NCBI GenBank assembly: GCA_036796255.1
Contig: DAIRDH010000014.1
Location: 1 to 64,000, forward strand
Reading direction: 5' to 3'
Source of the DNA: T3Sed10-241 sp036796255
GTDB lineage: Bacteria > Bacteroidota > Bacteroidia > Flavobacteriales_D > Cryomorphaceae
Length of the DNA stretch: 64,000 nucleotides
Position numbers and translations under genes: made by a program. The notes under the pieces are model-generated. The model worked only from the letters and a program-made list of their open reading frames with translations, was not told the DNA's origin and searched no databases. Shown here in pieces: positions 25,312 through 33,472 of this stretch (position 1 is the stretch's first letter; every line of letters starts with the position of its first letter).

Positions 25312-28086
25312 ATGCACGCTCTGAATTTGAGATCGTTAGTTACATTTTTTGCATTGTTGTCGGCAACTGTAGGATCAGTGCAGGCCGGCGAAGTGCGGGG
25401 AAAGATTAAGGATGCAGTCACGGGAGAGCCTCTCACAGGGGCAATGGTTGTGATAGCTGGTACACAGATGCACAGCATTTCTGGTCTTGATGGTTCATAC
25501 GTAATTGGTAATATCGAACCAGGATCCTACAAGCTTGAAACAAGCTTTATTTCTTACGAAAAATCCGTTAGCGACTTTACGATCAAAGGCACCAATGACA
25601 AGGTAACCCTGAATATTGGTATGAAAGAAGCGGGTCTTGACTTGGGGCAGGTAGAAATCGTGGGCCGCATTGGGCAGGCAACGGACCGAAGCGCCAGAGC
25701 CAGCGAAAAAAATGCCGATAACGTGATCAACGTTATTTCGGCCAAAAGCATCGAGGTATCTCCCGACATTACAGTTGCCAATGTGGTACAGCGCGTTTCA
25801 GGTGTTTCATTAGAGCGCAATAACAATGGCGACGGTCAGCATGCCATTGTGCGCGGTATGGATAAGAGGTACAATTATACGCTGGTGAATGGAATCAAAA
25901 TTCCGTCTCCAGAAACAAAAAACAGATATGTGCCACTTGACATCTTTCCTGCTGACCTGCTCGAAAGGCTGGAAGTGACCAAGGCATTGACCCCATCTAT
26001 GGAAGGCGATGCGATTGGCGGGGTTATTGATATGAAAATGAAGAGTGCTCCGGATAAATTCACCCTCAATGTGAATATCGGAACGGGCTACAACCAATTA
26101 TATTTCGACCGCCCATTCACCACATGGGACAGATCAGGTGTCCCTCAGAAATCTCCCCGGGCGCAAAATGGCAATGACTACCGTGCTACCATTGATGATT
26201 TTCCTTTGGACAACGTTGATTTTCGTAAGGAGCAGCCTATGCCTAACCAAATTTATGGATTAAGTGTCGGAAATCGCTTTATGGATGGCAAGCTCGGTGT
26301 GCTCGTAGCTGGAAGTTACCAGAATACATTCCGCGGAGCCAATAGCATCTTTATACAAACAGACACAGACCGGGAAACGAATAGCCCCTCCTTTGACGTT
26401 ATTCAAGACCGCCAATTCTCGGTGCAGCAAATACGAACCGGTGTCCATGCCAAACTCGACTATGAGTTCAACCGGAATCACCGACTCGACTGGTACAATG
26501 CTTACATCGGGCTAAATGACATTGAAACCCGTGACCGGGTTGATACCAACTTGCGCATAGGCAGGGCACAAGGAGAGGGCACGGGTAGGATAGAATACCG
26601 CACAAGAAGCCGCCAGCAGATCCGTAACATCTACAACTCCACTTTGCAAGGAAAGCATAACTTTCTAGGCGGTGGGTTAAAAATGGATTGGTCAGCAGTG
26701 TACTCACTTGCTACCAACGACGATCCCGATATGGCAGAGCTTAAATGGCTTTCAGGAGCTTTCAGGGACGAGAGCGGTACCATCGTTCAAGAGCCCCTCA
26801 TCTATGATAGAGACTTCCGAAGGCGATACACATCCAACAGCGATAATGACCTGGCGGGATACTACAATATTACCTATTACCAAATGATCGCTGGCACGGA
26901 TGTGGAGTTTAAGGCGGGAGGTATGTACCGCCACAAGAACCGCGACAACTCATTCGACAGCTATTTACTGCGCCCCAGTCCCATCAATCAGGTATGGTCG
27001 GGTTCGGTATTTGATGCGACATTTAACATCTTTAACCCAGGAGGAACTCCCACGGATCCGCTTAACTACCGCTCGCAAGAAGATGTACTGGCCTATTACG
27101 GACAGTTCAAATTTCGTGTAGGCGACCTTCAAGTACTTGGTGGCGTTCGTATTGAGAATACCGATTTTTCATGGGACACTGATTCTCCGCCACAAGTGCC
27201 TGGCCGGGTAGGAAGCATCAGTTACACCGATGTACTTCCCAGCATGCACTTTAAGTACATGCCAACTGAAAAGACCAACGTCCGCGCGTCCTACTTTAAG
27301 TCTCTCAGCCGTCCAAACTTTTTCGAGGTCATTCCTTATGAAATCAATGAAGAGGACTTCAGGGAGCGAGGCAATCCATTTCTTGAAAGAACTCAAGCTG
27401 ACAACTTCGACCTTCGATGGGAGCATTTCCCAACAGCCCTTGATCAAATTATGGTGGGCGCCTTCTACAAGCGTATTGAAAATCCTATTGAGAGTGCTCT
27501 TGTTATTGACGGGCAGTCTATCTTCCTGCAGCCCAACAATTTTGGAACGGCCAATAATCTTGGGGTAGAAGTTGACTACACCAAATATTTCTCCAAGTGG
27601 GGCGTGAGGGCATTCTATACTTACACCAACTCGCAGATTACCACCACAAAATTGTTTCGTTTCCGCAATGAGGAGGGAAGTTTGACTTCACGCAATGAAG
27701 AGCAAACACGCCCTTTGCAAGGCCAGTCAGATCACATTGCCAATGCTTCATTGCTCTACAAAGACCAAAAGAATGGGCTTGACTTGCAACTTGCCATGGT
27801 ATATACCGGAAAACGCATCATAGGGGTTTCTGTGTATTTGGACAATGACATATGGCAACGTGCCTTCACCCAACTTGATTTTTCAGCTGAAAAGCGCATT
27901 GGTAAGCACTTAATCGCATACGTTAAAATAAACAATATACTCAACACCCCATTGAGAGCGGATGTGTTGTTGCCCAACCTCTCCAACCCTCAAGCCTTGC
28001 CTTCCCTTGATACAAGGGAGACTGTAATGGTGCGTGAAGACTTTTATTGGCAGACCTATTTTGTAGGACTACGATACAGCTTGTAA
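25312..28086 (+). CDS. TonB-dependent receptor with CarboxypepD_reg domain (system 1)
   Basis: A 924-residue outer-membrane receptor. After a signal peptide (cleavage about VQAG) comes a carboxypeptidase-like regulatory domain (about 28-105: VRGKIKDAVTGEPLTGAMV, LDGSYVIGNIEPGSYKLE), then the plug domain (about 125-245: VVQRVSGVSLERN, IVRGMDKRYNYTLVNG, LLERLEVTKAL, GGVIDMKMK) and a 22-stranded barrel to the C-terminal VGLRYSL. It imports a large or scarce substrate using the TonB system. The gene is followed 34 bases later by a beta-helix lipoprotein rather than a SusD homologue. The same two-gene order recurs at 39661-44004. Substrate unknown. Confidence 0.92.
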   Translation: MHALNLRSLVTFFALLSATVGSVQAGEVRGKIKDAVTGEPLTGAMVVIAGTQMHSISGLDGSYVIGNIEPGSYKLETSFISYEKSVSDFTIKGTNDKVTLNIGMKEAGLDLGQVEIVGRIGQATDRSARASEKNADNVINVISAKSIEVSPDITVANVVQRVSGVSLERNNNGDGQHAIVRGMDKRYNYTLVNGIKIPSPETKNRYVPLDIFPADLLERLEVTKALTPSMEGDAIGGVIDMKMKSAPDKFTLNVNIGTGYNQLYFDRPFTTWDRSGVPQKSPRAQNGNDYRATIDDFPLDNVDFRKEQPMPNQIYGLSVGNRFMDGKLGVLVAGSYQNTFRGANSIFIQTDTDRETNSPSFDVIQDRQFSVQQIRTGVHAKLDYEFNRNHRLDWYNAYIGLNDIETRDRVDTNLRIGRAQGEGTGRIEYRTRSRQQIRNIYNSTLQGKHNFLGGGLKMDWSAVYSLATNDDPDMAELKWLSGAFRDESGTIVQEPLIYDRDFRRRYTSNSDNDLAGYYNITYYQMIAGTDVEFKAGGMYRHKNRDNSFDSYLLRPSPINQVWSGSVFDATFNIFNPGGTPTDPLNYRSQEDVLAYYGQFKFRVGDLQVLGGVRIENTDFSWDTDSPPQVPGRVGSISYTDVLPSMHFKYMPTEKTNVRASYFKSLSRPNFFEVIPYEINEEDFRERGNPFLERTQADNFDLRWEHFPTALDQIMVGAFYKRIENPIESALVIDGQSIFLQPNNFGTANNLGVEVDYTKYFSKWGVRAFYTYTNSQITTTKLFRFRNEEGSLTSRNEEQTRPLQGQSDHIANASLLYKDQKNGLDLQLAMVYTGKRIIGVSVYLDNDIWQRAFTQLDFSAEKRIGKHLIAYVKINNILNTPLRADVLLPNLSNPQALPSLDTRETVMVREDFYWQTYFVGLRYSL

Positions 28087-28120
28087 AGTTTTTCTTAATC
28101 ATTAATTAAATTCAATCAAC

Positions 28121-29464
28121 ATGAAAGTTTCAACAAAAAAAATACTGCTCCATACAGCCATTCTCGGTATGGCATTCGGAGTAGTTTCGTGCAGTGACGA
28201 CGATGAAGGTGGTCCAATCCTCAGTGAGCCACCAGTGGGTGATGTAGTCGAGATCGACGACCAGACTACCGACCTCGTAGGCCAAATGAAAGGTACGCTT
28301 CGCCAAGGACGAACTTACTTCCTGAAAGGTGATTTGATCATCCCAGAAGGTGAAGAGATCATTGCAGAGTCAGGCGTTACTATCATCGCCGAAGGTGATG
28401 GCGGCCCAATTGGTCCGGAAATTACCGTGCACGGTGCTTTCATTGCGGAAGGAACCGAAAGCGCACCGATTCTATTGTCTGTGCCTGAAGACCAACGCAC
28501 GGAGGCCAATATTTTTGCCGGCCTTTGGGGTGGTATTCAGTGCAGCGATGCTGCCAAAGCGGTATTGCTTCGTTGGGTACGCATAGAGTATGTTGGTGGT
28601 GAAGGCGGACCTGGTACACCTCGTGCTGGTAGCATTCGCTACGGCCTATGGACACTAAGTGACCAAACTGAGGTGATCATGGAAGACTGCTATGTATATG
28701 GCTCTAAAGATGACTTTTACCGTCCAGTAGGAGGTAAGCTGAACATCATACGAAATGTATTTGAATTCTGCGGTGAGGACGGTGGTGATATCATCAACGT
28801 GAAAGGTGGAACTGTAGGCAACGTTGCTTACAACGTGGCTATTGGTGGTGCAACCAATGCGTTTAAACCATCTGACGATGGATCAAGCACCATCCAGTCA
28901 AATATGGGTATCTACAACAACACCATCCTCAACAGCGGTTTCCGTCGCGCAGGATTGGGCCGTGGCGCCAACATCAACTTTGAGAATGGAGCCCGTGGTT
29001 TCGCACACAACAACATCATCGTGAACTGCAAGCGCGGTATCCGTATGGTTGAAGATGCCGACCTTGCCAACATTGATTACGACTGGAACTGGTACTACGG
29101 AACACATCAAGAAATCGTAGATGAGTTTATCCCATCTGACGGAGCCTCAACGGCCGAAGCCCAACCCAACACTGTAATGGGTGGCCCGGGCGAGAACAAT
29201 CCAATGTTCGTGAACTACGACCCAGACCAATTTAGCATGGCTGACTACAATGCCGGATCGGATCAGCCACGTGCAATGAACACCATGGAAAACCATAACT
29301 TGCGTCTTGCCAATGGTTCACCTGCCCTTGGTGCCGGTGTTACAAGCTTCAGTCCTGTAACTGTTAATTACACTTACCTAACTGGCAACCGCGCACCTGA
29401 CATCATGCAGCCAAGTGCTGACATGGGTGCTTACCCCGCCAATGGTAGCGGCAATAAATACTAA
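28121..29464 (+). CDS. Beta-helix surface lipoprotein (system 1)
   Basis: A 447-residue lipoprotein with lipidated Cys24 (VVSC) followed at once by SDDDE, an acidic run like the Bacteroidota lipoprotein export signal, so it is probably surface-exposed. The rest has short repeated strands (LIIPEGEEIIAESGVTIIAEGD, GSIRYGLWTLSDQTEVIMED, NIIRNVFEFC, NNTILNSG, HNNIIVNCKRGIRM) typical of a right-handed parallel beta helix as in pectate lyase-like proteins. No catalytic residues can be assigned. It directly follows a TonB receptor and probably acts as its surface partner, either binding or processing the substrate. A paralogue-like protein occurs at 42553 after another receptor. Confidence 0.82.
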   Translation: MKVSTKKILLHTAILGMAFGVVSCSDDDEGGPILSEPPVGDVVEIDDQTTDLVGQMKGTLRQGRTYFLKGDLIIPEGEEIIAESGVTIIAEGDGGPIGPEITVHGAFIAEGTESAPILLSVPEDQRTEANIFAGLWGGIQCSDAAKAVLLRWVRIEYVGGEGGPGTPRAGSIRYGLWTLSDQTEVIMEDCYVYGSKDDFYRPVGGKLNIIRNVFEFCGEDGGDIINVKGGTVGNVAYNVAIGGATNAFKPSDDGSSTIQSNMGIYNNTILNSGFRRAGLGRGANINFENGARGFAHNNIIVNCKRGIRMVEDADLANIDYDWNWYYGTHQEIVDEFIPSDGASTAEAQPNTVMGGPGENNPMFVNYDPDQFSMADYNAGSDQPRAMNTMENHNLRLANGSPALGAGVTSFSPVTVNYTYLTGNRAPDIMQPSADMGAYPANGSGNKY

Positions 29465-29492
29465 AATAACATGGTCTCGCACAGGCGATAAC

Positions 29493-29535
29493 AATATTCC
29501 CAGTCCCAATTAAGGGGCTGGGAATTATTTTTTTT
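29493..29535 (+). terminator. Strong terminator directly before the next start codon
   Basis: A long stem (attcccag-t-ccc / ggggctgggaat, loop aattaa) followed by a run of T ending one base before the ATG at 29536. It should end transcription of the receptor/beta-helix pair and leaves no room for a separate promoter before the next gene. Reduced downstream expression by readthrough or attenuation is likely. Confidence 0.85.
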
Positions 29536-30510
29536 ATGATGAAAAGAGTTACGTTCCTGGTTCTCGTTGCGACGTGCGGGCTTGCCGCTTGCAGCAATGA
29601 TGATGAAATCGATGATCCAGCCTTAGAGCAGCCTAGTCATTTTGATGCAGTATATTCTGTGTCTATGAGTTCGATGCCCATAACTACAGGGGTGTTTTCA
29701 GACGAAAATGCGCTGGGCAATATGGAAAATGGCATGTTGGATGAAGCTTCAGGATTGGCAGTGTCTGCTCAAGATGACAACCTGCTGTGGAGCCATAATG
29801 ACAGCGGCGATATGAACCGCCTATTTCTATTTGATAAACAGGGCAACCATAAAGGTATTTTTCGCATACTTGGCGCAGGCAACCGCGATTGGGAAGATAT
29901 GGCTTGCGGCGCCGGACCTGAGCAGGATCAACACTACCTTTATGTAGCTGATATTGGCGACAACCATCGTCGTTGGTCTGAAGTATATGTTTACCGTTTT
30001 CCCGAACCGAATGTTGATAGTGCAGATCCGGAAGCCCAATGGGTGGACGTACAATCTGAAGTCGTTGAGCGTTTTCCGGTGAAATATCCGGATGGTGCGC
30101 GTGATGCAGAGACCTTGCTCCTCGATCCATGGTCACTTGACCTCTATGTGGTCTCCAAGAGTGATTTTCCCGCCCGAATATACCGCCTTGCCTATCCCTA
30201 TGAACACCAAGAGGAACGCACTTTTGAACTATACGGTACCATACCAGTCACCATGCTTACCGGAGGTGATATTTCACCTGACGGAAAAGCGATTGTAATG
30301 AAAACCAAAGAGCGTATTTGGCTCTGGACCCGTGATGAAGGAGAAAGTCTACGGGACGCCCTCATGCGCGAACCCATTAGGGTGCCTTATTTGCCAGAAC
30401 CTCAGGGTGAGGCGATAGCATTTGATGCGGAAGGGCTCAACTTTTATACTCTAAGTGAAAAGGGCAGCAGTAGTTTGGCACCAATCATTTACCGATACGA
30501 TCGCTTGTAA
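29536..30510 (+). CDS. Phytase/SdiA-regulated-like beta-propeller lipoprotein
   Basis: A 324-residue lipoprotein (LAAC, Cys19) with an acidic stretch SNDDEIDD after the Cys. Its sequence resembles the SdiA-regulated / esterase-like phytase propeller group: DEASGLAVS, LLWSHNDSGDMNRLFLFD, NRDWEDMACGAG, YLYVADIGDN, DAETLLLD, GGDISPDGKAIVMKT, EGLNFYTLSEKG. Such repeats form a beta-propeller, often calcium-binding. Phosphoesterase activity is a guess from fold similarity. It follows the receptor/beta-helix pair after a strong terminator that ends at its start codon, so it could be the lowly expressed third member of the same system. Two tandem ATG (29536, 29539) are possible starts. Confidence 0.75.
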   Translation: MMKRVTFLVLVATCGLAACSNDDEIDDPALEQPSHFDAVYSVSMSSMPITTGVFSDENALGNMENGMLDEASGLAVSAQDDNLLWSHNDSGDMNRLFLFDKQGNHKGIFRILGAGNRDWEDMACGAGPEQDQHYLYVADIGDNHRRWSEVYVYRFPEPNVDSADPEAQWVDVQSEVVERFPVKYPDGARDAETLLLDPWSLDLYVVSKSDFPARIYRLAYPYEHQEERTFELYGTIPVTMLTGGDISPDGKAIVMKTKERIWLWTRDEGESLRDALMREPIRVPYLPEPQGEAIAFDAEGLNFYTLSEKGSSSLAPIIYRYDRL

Positions 30511-30564
30511 TATTTGCCAGGAGTAAAGGAGTTTAATCATAAGGATTGGTTGCACTTATTTGCA

Positions 30565-30596
30565 TTGAGCCTTTAGGGACATTACTTCTATCTTTG
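30565..30596 (+). promoter_or_regulatory. Consensus Bacteroidota promoter of tyrS
   Basis: TTG at 30565-30567 and TATCTTTG at 30589-30596, separated by 21 bases, match the TTG-N17-23-TAnnTTTG consensus exactly. The start codon lies 19 bases downstream. Confidence 0.75.
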
Positions 30597-30615
30597 CCCA
30601 TCAAATTTAGAATGA

Positions 30616-31890
30616 ATGTCACTTACCGATGAACTGCAATGGCGTGGACTTATCCACGACATGACCCCTGGAACTGCTGAACAACTCGATAAAGAGCCTA
30701 CCACAGGTTATGTAGGTTTTGACCCCACGGCCGATTCATTGCACATCGGCAACCTCGTGCCCATCATGCTGCTGGCGCACCTGCAGCGCGCCGGGCATAA
30801 GCCTGTAGCCCTTGTAGGTGGTGCCACCGGCCGGGTAGGGGATCCTTCCGGCAAAACTGCTGAACGTCAGCTGCTCACGGCGGGAATTATTGAGCACAAC
30901 CTCGCCTGCCAGCAGAAGCAGTTGCAAAAGTTCCTCACCTTTGGTGATGGACCTACCGATGCCATGATGGTCAACAACTATGACTGGTTTAAGGAATTCA
31001 GCTTTCTCGACTTCATCCGCGATGTGGGCAAGCACATCACCATCAATTACATGATGGGCAAAGACTCGGTGAAGAACCGCCTTGAGTCGGGGATGTCATT
31101 TACTGAATTTACCTACCAGCTCATACAGGGCTATGACTTTTACCACCTTAACAAGCACCACAATGTAAAACTGCAGATGGGAGGCAGCGACCAGTGGGGC
31201 AATATCACCACCGGTACCGAGCTCACGCGCCGTATGGGTGGAGGCGAAACCTTTGCCCTCACGGCTCCGCTTGTTAAAAAAGCCGATGGCTCCAAATTTG
31301 GCAAGAGCGAAGGTGGCAATGTATGGCTCGACGCCGAGAAAACCAGCCCTTACAAATTTTACCAGTTCTGGCTCAATACGAGCGATGAGGACGTTCAGAA
31401 CTTCATCAAGGTATTTTCCCTCAAGTCGCGCGGGGAGCTAGAAAGTCTGGAGGCTCAACATGCGGAAGCCCCCCACCTGCGCACCCTGCAGCGGGCACTT
31501 GCTGAAGAGCTTACGGCACGCATACACAGCACGGAGGATTTGCAGGCAGCGATTGACGCCAGCGAAATCCTTTTCGGAAAGTCGACAGCCGATGGATTGA
31601 AGCGGTTGAACGAGCGCGATTTTCTCGACATTTTCAGCGGGGTAGAGCAGAAGGAAGTTTCAAAGGCCAGCATCACAGCGGGTATTGATCTGGTTGAGTT
31701 CTTATCAGATAGCACTGGCTTTATGGCTTCGCGCGGTGAGGCGCGCCGGGCGCTTAAAGAAAATTCTGTCAGCATCAACAAAGAGCGCGTGAATGAGGGC
31801 ATCACTGTGAGTGCTGAGCACCTTATCAATGGCACTTTTGTGTTGCTGCAGCGCGGCAAGAAGAAATATTTTATCGTAAAGGCGGTTTAA
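30616..31890 (+). CDS. tyrS: Tyrosyl-tRNA synthetase
   Basis: A 424-residue class I aminoacyl-tRNA synthetase that charges tRNA-Tyr. Signature motifs are intact: HIGN in DSLHIGNLVP, the Tyr/Asp recognition motif (YQLIQGYDFYHL, MGGSDQWGNIT) and the KMSKS-equivalent KFGKS (SKFGKSEGGNVW). The C-terminal S4-like RNA-binding domain follows (about 355-424, ASRGEARRALKENSVSINKERV). Length is normal for the bacterial TyrRS. The stop overlaps the convergent LuxE-like gene by 4 bases. Confidence 0.97.
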   Translation: MSLTDELQWRGLIHDMTPGTAEQLDKEPTTGYVGFDPTADSLHIGNLVPIMLLAHLQRAGHKPVALVGGATGRVGDPSGKTAERQLLTAGIIEHNLACQQKQLQKFLTFGDGPTDAMMVNNYDWFKEFSFLDFIRDVGKHITINYMMGKDSVKNRLESGMSFTEFTYQLIQGYDFYHLNKHHNVKLQMGGSDQWGNITTGTELTRRMGGGETFALTAPLVKKADGSKFGKSEGGNVWLDAEKTSPYKFYQFWLNTSDEDVQNFIKVFSLKSRGELESLEAQHAEAPHLRTLQRALAEELTARIHSTEDLQAAIDASEILFGKSTADGLKRLNERDFLDIFSGVEQKEVSKASITAGIDLVEFLSDSTGFMASRGEARRALKENSVSINKERVNEGITVSAEHLINGTFVLLQRGKKKYFIVKAV

Positions 31891-32879
31891 AGGTCGCTTA
31901 CCATCAGGTTACAACCGCGCATGTCGCTGTAATCCATGCGGCCCAGCACTTCGGTGCTGCCGTCGGGTAGTGTGCGCCCCAGGTCGTTTGTGGCTATGAA
32001 GCTGCAGGAGTAGAGGTTGGCAAGGTCAATGACATTGATGCCACCTGTGCGGCCCTCGACAGCGGGGCTCAGTGGGTCGTTGCTGTCACGAATGGGCAGT
32101 GCCATCCAGGGCGGGGTTTCGAAGCGCCCGTCCTTTTTGGCGTAAGCCTGTGAGAGCAATTCAGTCATCCCGTATTCAGACTGGATGTGATCCAGTGCAA
32201 AAGCATCGCAAAGTTGCTTGTGTAGTTCCTGCCTTGTGGGTTCACGCCGGCGGCCTTTCATGCCCCCGGTTTCCATCACAGTGGTGTTGTGGAGCGGCAT
32301 GGGGTGGCTTTCTGCCAAATCGAGCAATGCGAAGCTCACACCTATCAGCAGGGTGTGCGCATCGGCAGGCTTTTGCAATAGTTCCTTGAGCTTCTTCAGA
32401 TCATTGAGAAAGAAACCGCCTTCAGGATGGCCTGATTTGCCGATAAGGCCCTGAACCATATGCACCAATGAACTGTCGCTTCGCTCCAGGTAGCCGGGTA
32501 GTAGGGCAAGGATGCGAAAGTCTCTGGGATTGCCGTAAAAGTACTGAAAGGCAGCGCTGTAGCTCCTTTCGTATATCTCTGCACTTAGCACCTCGTGGCG
32601 TGAAGTGGCTTGCCCAGTGGTACCGCTGCTGCGAAATGTGAGCTCGGCTGCTTTCCCATTTGCGGAAGCTACTACCCGGTGGGACTTGAACAATTCGATA
32701 GGCAGAAAGGGAATGTCCGCAATAGATTCCACCTTTTGCGGGGTGCGGCCCAGCCTTTCGGCAAATTCGCGGTACACTGCATTGTGGGCAAATTGGAAAG
32801 CAAACACTTCCAGCGCATGCGATTCAATAGGATTTTGCGTTGTAAAGATGGCTTCCTGCAGATTTAAGGCCGATGTCAA
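31887..32879 (-). CDS. LuxE-like acyl-protein synthetase
   Basis: A protein of about 330 residues related to LuxE, the acyl-protein synthetase of the fatty-acid reductase complex and of the ANL adenylating superfamily. Visible: the ATP-loop motif TFRSSGTTGQATSRH, a following GYL...SLVHMVQGLI block, METGGMKGRRRE, and the C-terminal SEYGMTELLSQAY and NVIDLANLYSCSFI blocks typical of the family. No luxC-type acyl-CoA reductase is nearby, so it is not a luminescence gene; it probably activates a fatty acid or other carboxylate. The start is uncertain: the frame opens at a TTG at 32936, but a consensus -7 box lies at 32912-32919, so TTG at 32879 is preferred and it fits family N-termini. Confidence 0.82.
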   Translation of the reverse strand: MTSALNLQEAIFTTQNPIESHALEVFAFQFAHNAVYREFAERLGRTPQKVESIADIPFLPIELFKSHRVVASANGKAAELTFRSSGTTGQATSRHEVLSAEIYERSYSAAFQYFYGNPRDFRILALLPGYLERSDSSLVHMVQGLIGKSGHPEGGFFLNDLKKLKELLQKPADAHTLLIGVSFALLDLAESHPMPLHNTTVMETGGMKGRRREPTRQELHKQLCDAFALDHIQSEYGMTELLSQAYAKKDGRFETPPWMALPIRDSNDPLSPAVEGRTGGINVIDLANLYSCSFIATNDLGRTLPDGSTEVLGRMDYSDMRGCNLMVSDL

Positions 32880-32911
32880 GTAGGGAGCGTTTTCGTTAAT
32901 TTGTACCTTTA

Positions 32912-32919
32912 CAAATATA
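32912..32919 (-). promoter_or_regulatory. -7 promoter box of the LuxE-like gene
   Basis: On the - strand this reads TATATTTG, an exact TAnnTTTG match. It is intertwined with a near-match TACCTTTA on the + strand at 32904-32911, 18 bases before the ATG of the divergent lipoprotein gene, so the two promoters compete for the same DNA. Confidence 0.55.
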
Positions 32920-32929
32920 GCCTCTCTGC

Positions 32930-33472
32930 ATGACAATGCGAACCTTCAGATATATTGCCATTTTTTCAGCCCTCGCGGGTGTGGGCTTGTTGGGCTCATG
33001 TATTGACCTGGAAGATCTTCCGGACGAACCGGTGATCAATGAAATCTGGTTTGACACTGATGCTGAGGCCCTCAATATCAGGTTTACCGATGGCGACGGC
33101 GATTTTGGTTTAGCGCCCGGCGACACCATGCCTCCATTTCAGCTTTTTAATCCGGACAGTACCTCCAATTATTTTCACTTCAACATGCATATTGAGATAC
33201 TTTACCGTCTCGATGGCGCATGGGAACTGATAGAGCTGACCGATAATGCTTTGGGATTTGTGTCCCGCATCCCTAACCTTACGCCGCAGGGTCAGAGCAA
33301 GCAATTGCGTGTGCTGGTAACCCGAGATTTTAAAAATGACCACAGTGATTTAGTTGTTGAAAACCTTCTTCAACCTGGTCTCGATACAGTGAAGTACCGC
33401 GCCGTACTTGTAGATCGGGCACTCAACACAAGTCTGGAGGCAGAGTCGCCACCTGTAGTTTTCCGGCCTTAG
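32930..33472 (+). CDS. Small lipoprotein of unknown function
   Basis: A 180-residue lipoprotein (lipobox LGSC, Cys24) followed by IDLEDLPDEP, again acidic. The mature protein seems all-beta with the pattern EALNIRFTDGDGDFGLAPGDT, seen in many Bacteroidota lipoproteins of unknown role, with a possible calcium-binding DxDxD loop (TDGDGDFG). Length is normal for this type. It is divergent from the LuxE-like gene, sharing its promoter region, and convergent with the Na/Pi cotransporter, overlapping it by 4 bases. Function cannot be assigned. Confidence 0.8.
   Translation: MTMRTFRYIAIFSALAGVGLLGSCIDLEDLPDEPVINEIWFDTDAEALNIRFTDGDGDFGLAPGDTMPPFQLFNPDSTSNYFHFNMHIEILYRLDGAWELIELTDNALGFVSRIPNLTPQGQSKQLRVLVTRDFKNDHSDLVVENLLQPGLDTVKYRAVLVDRALNTSLEAESPPVVFRP

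Noticed and set aside
31887..32879. Bioluminescence (lux) locus
   Set aside because: Only a LuxE-like synthetase is present; no luciferase or LuxC/LuxD homologue is seen in the window.
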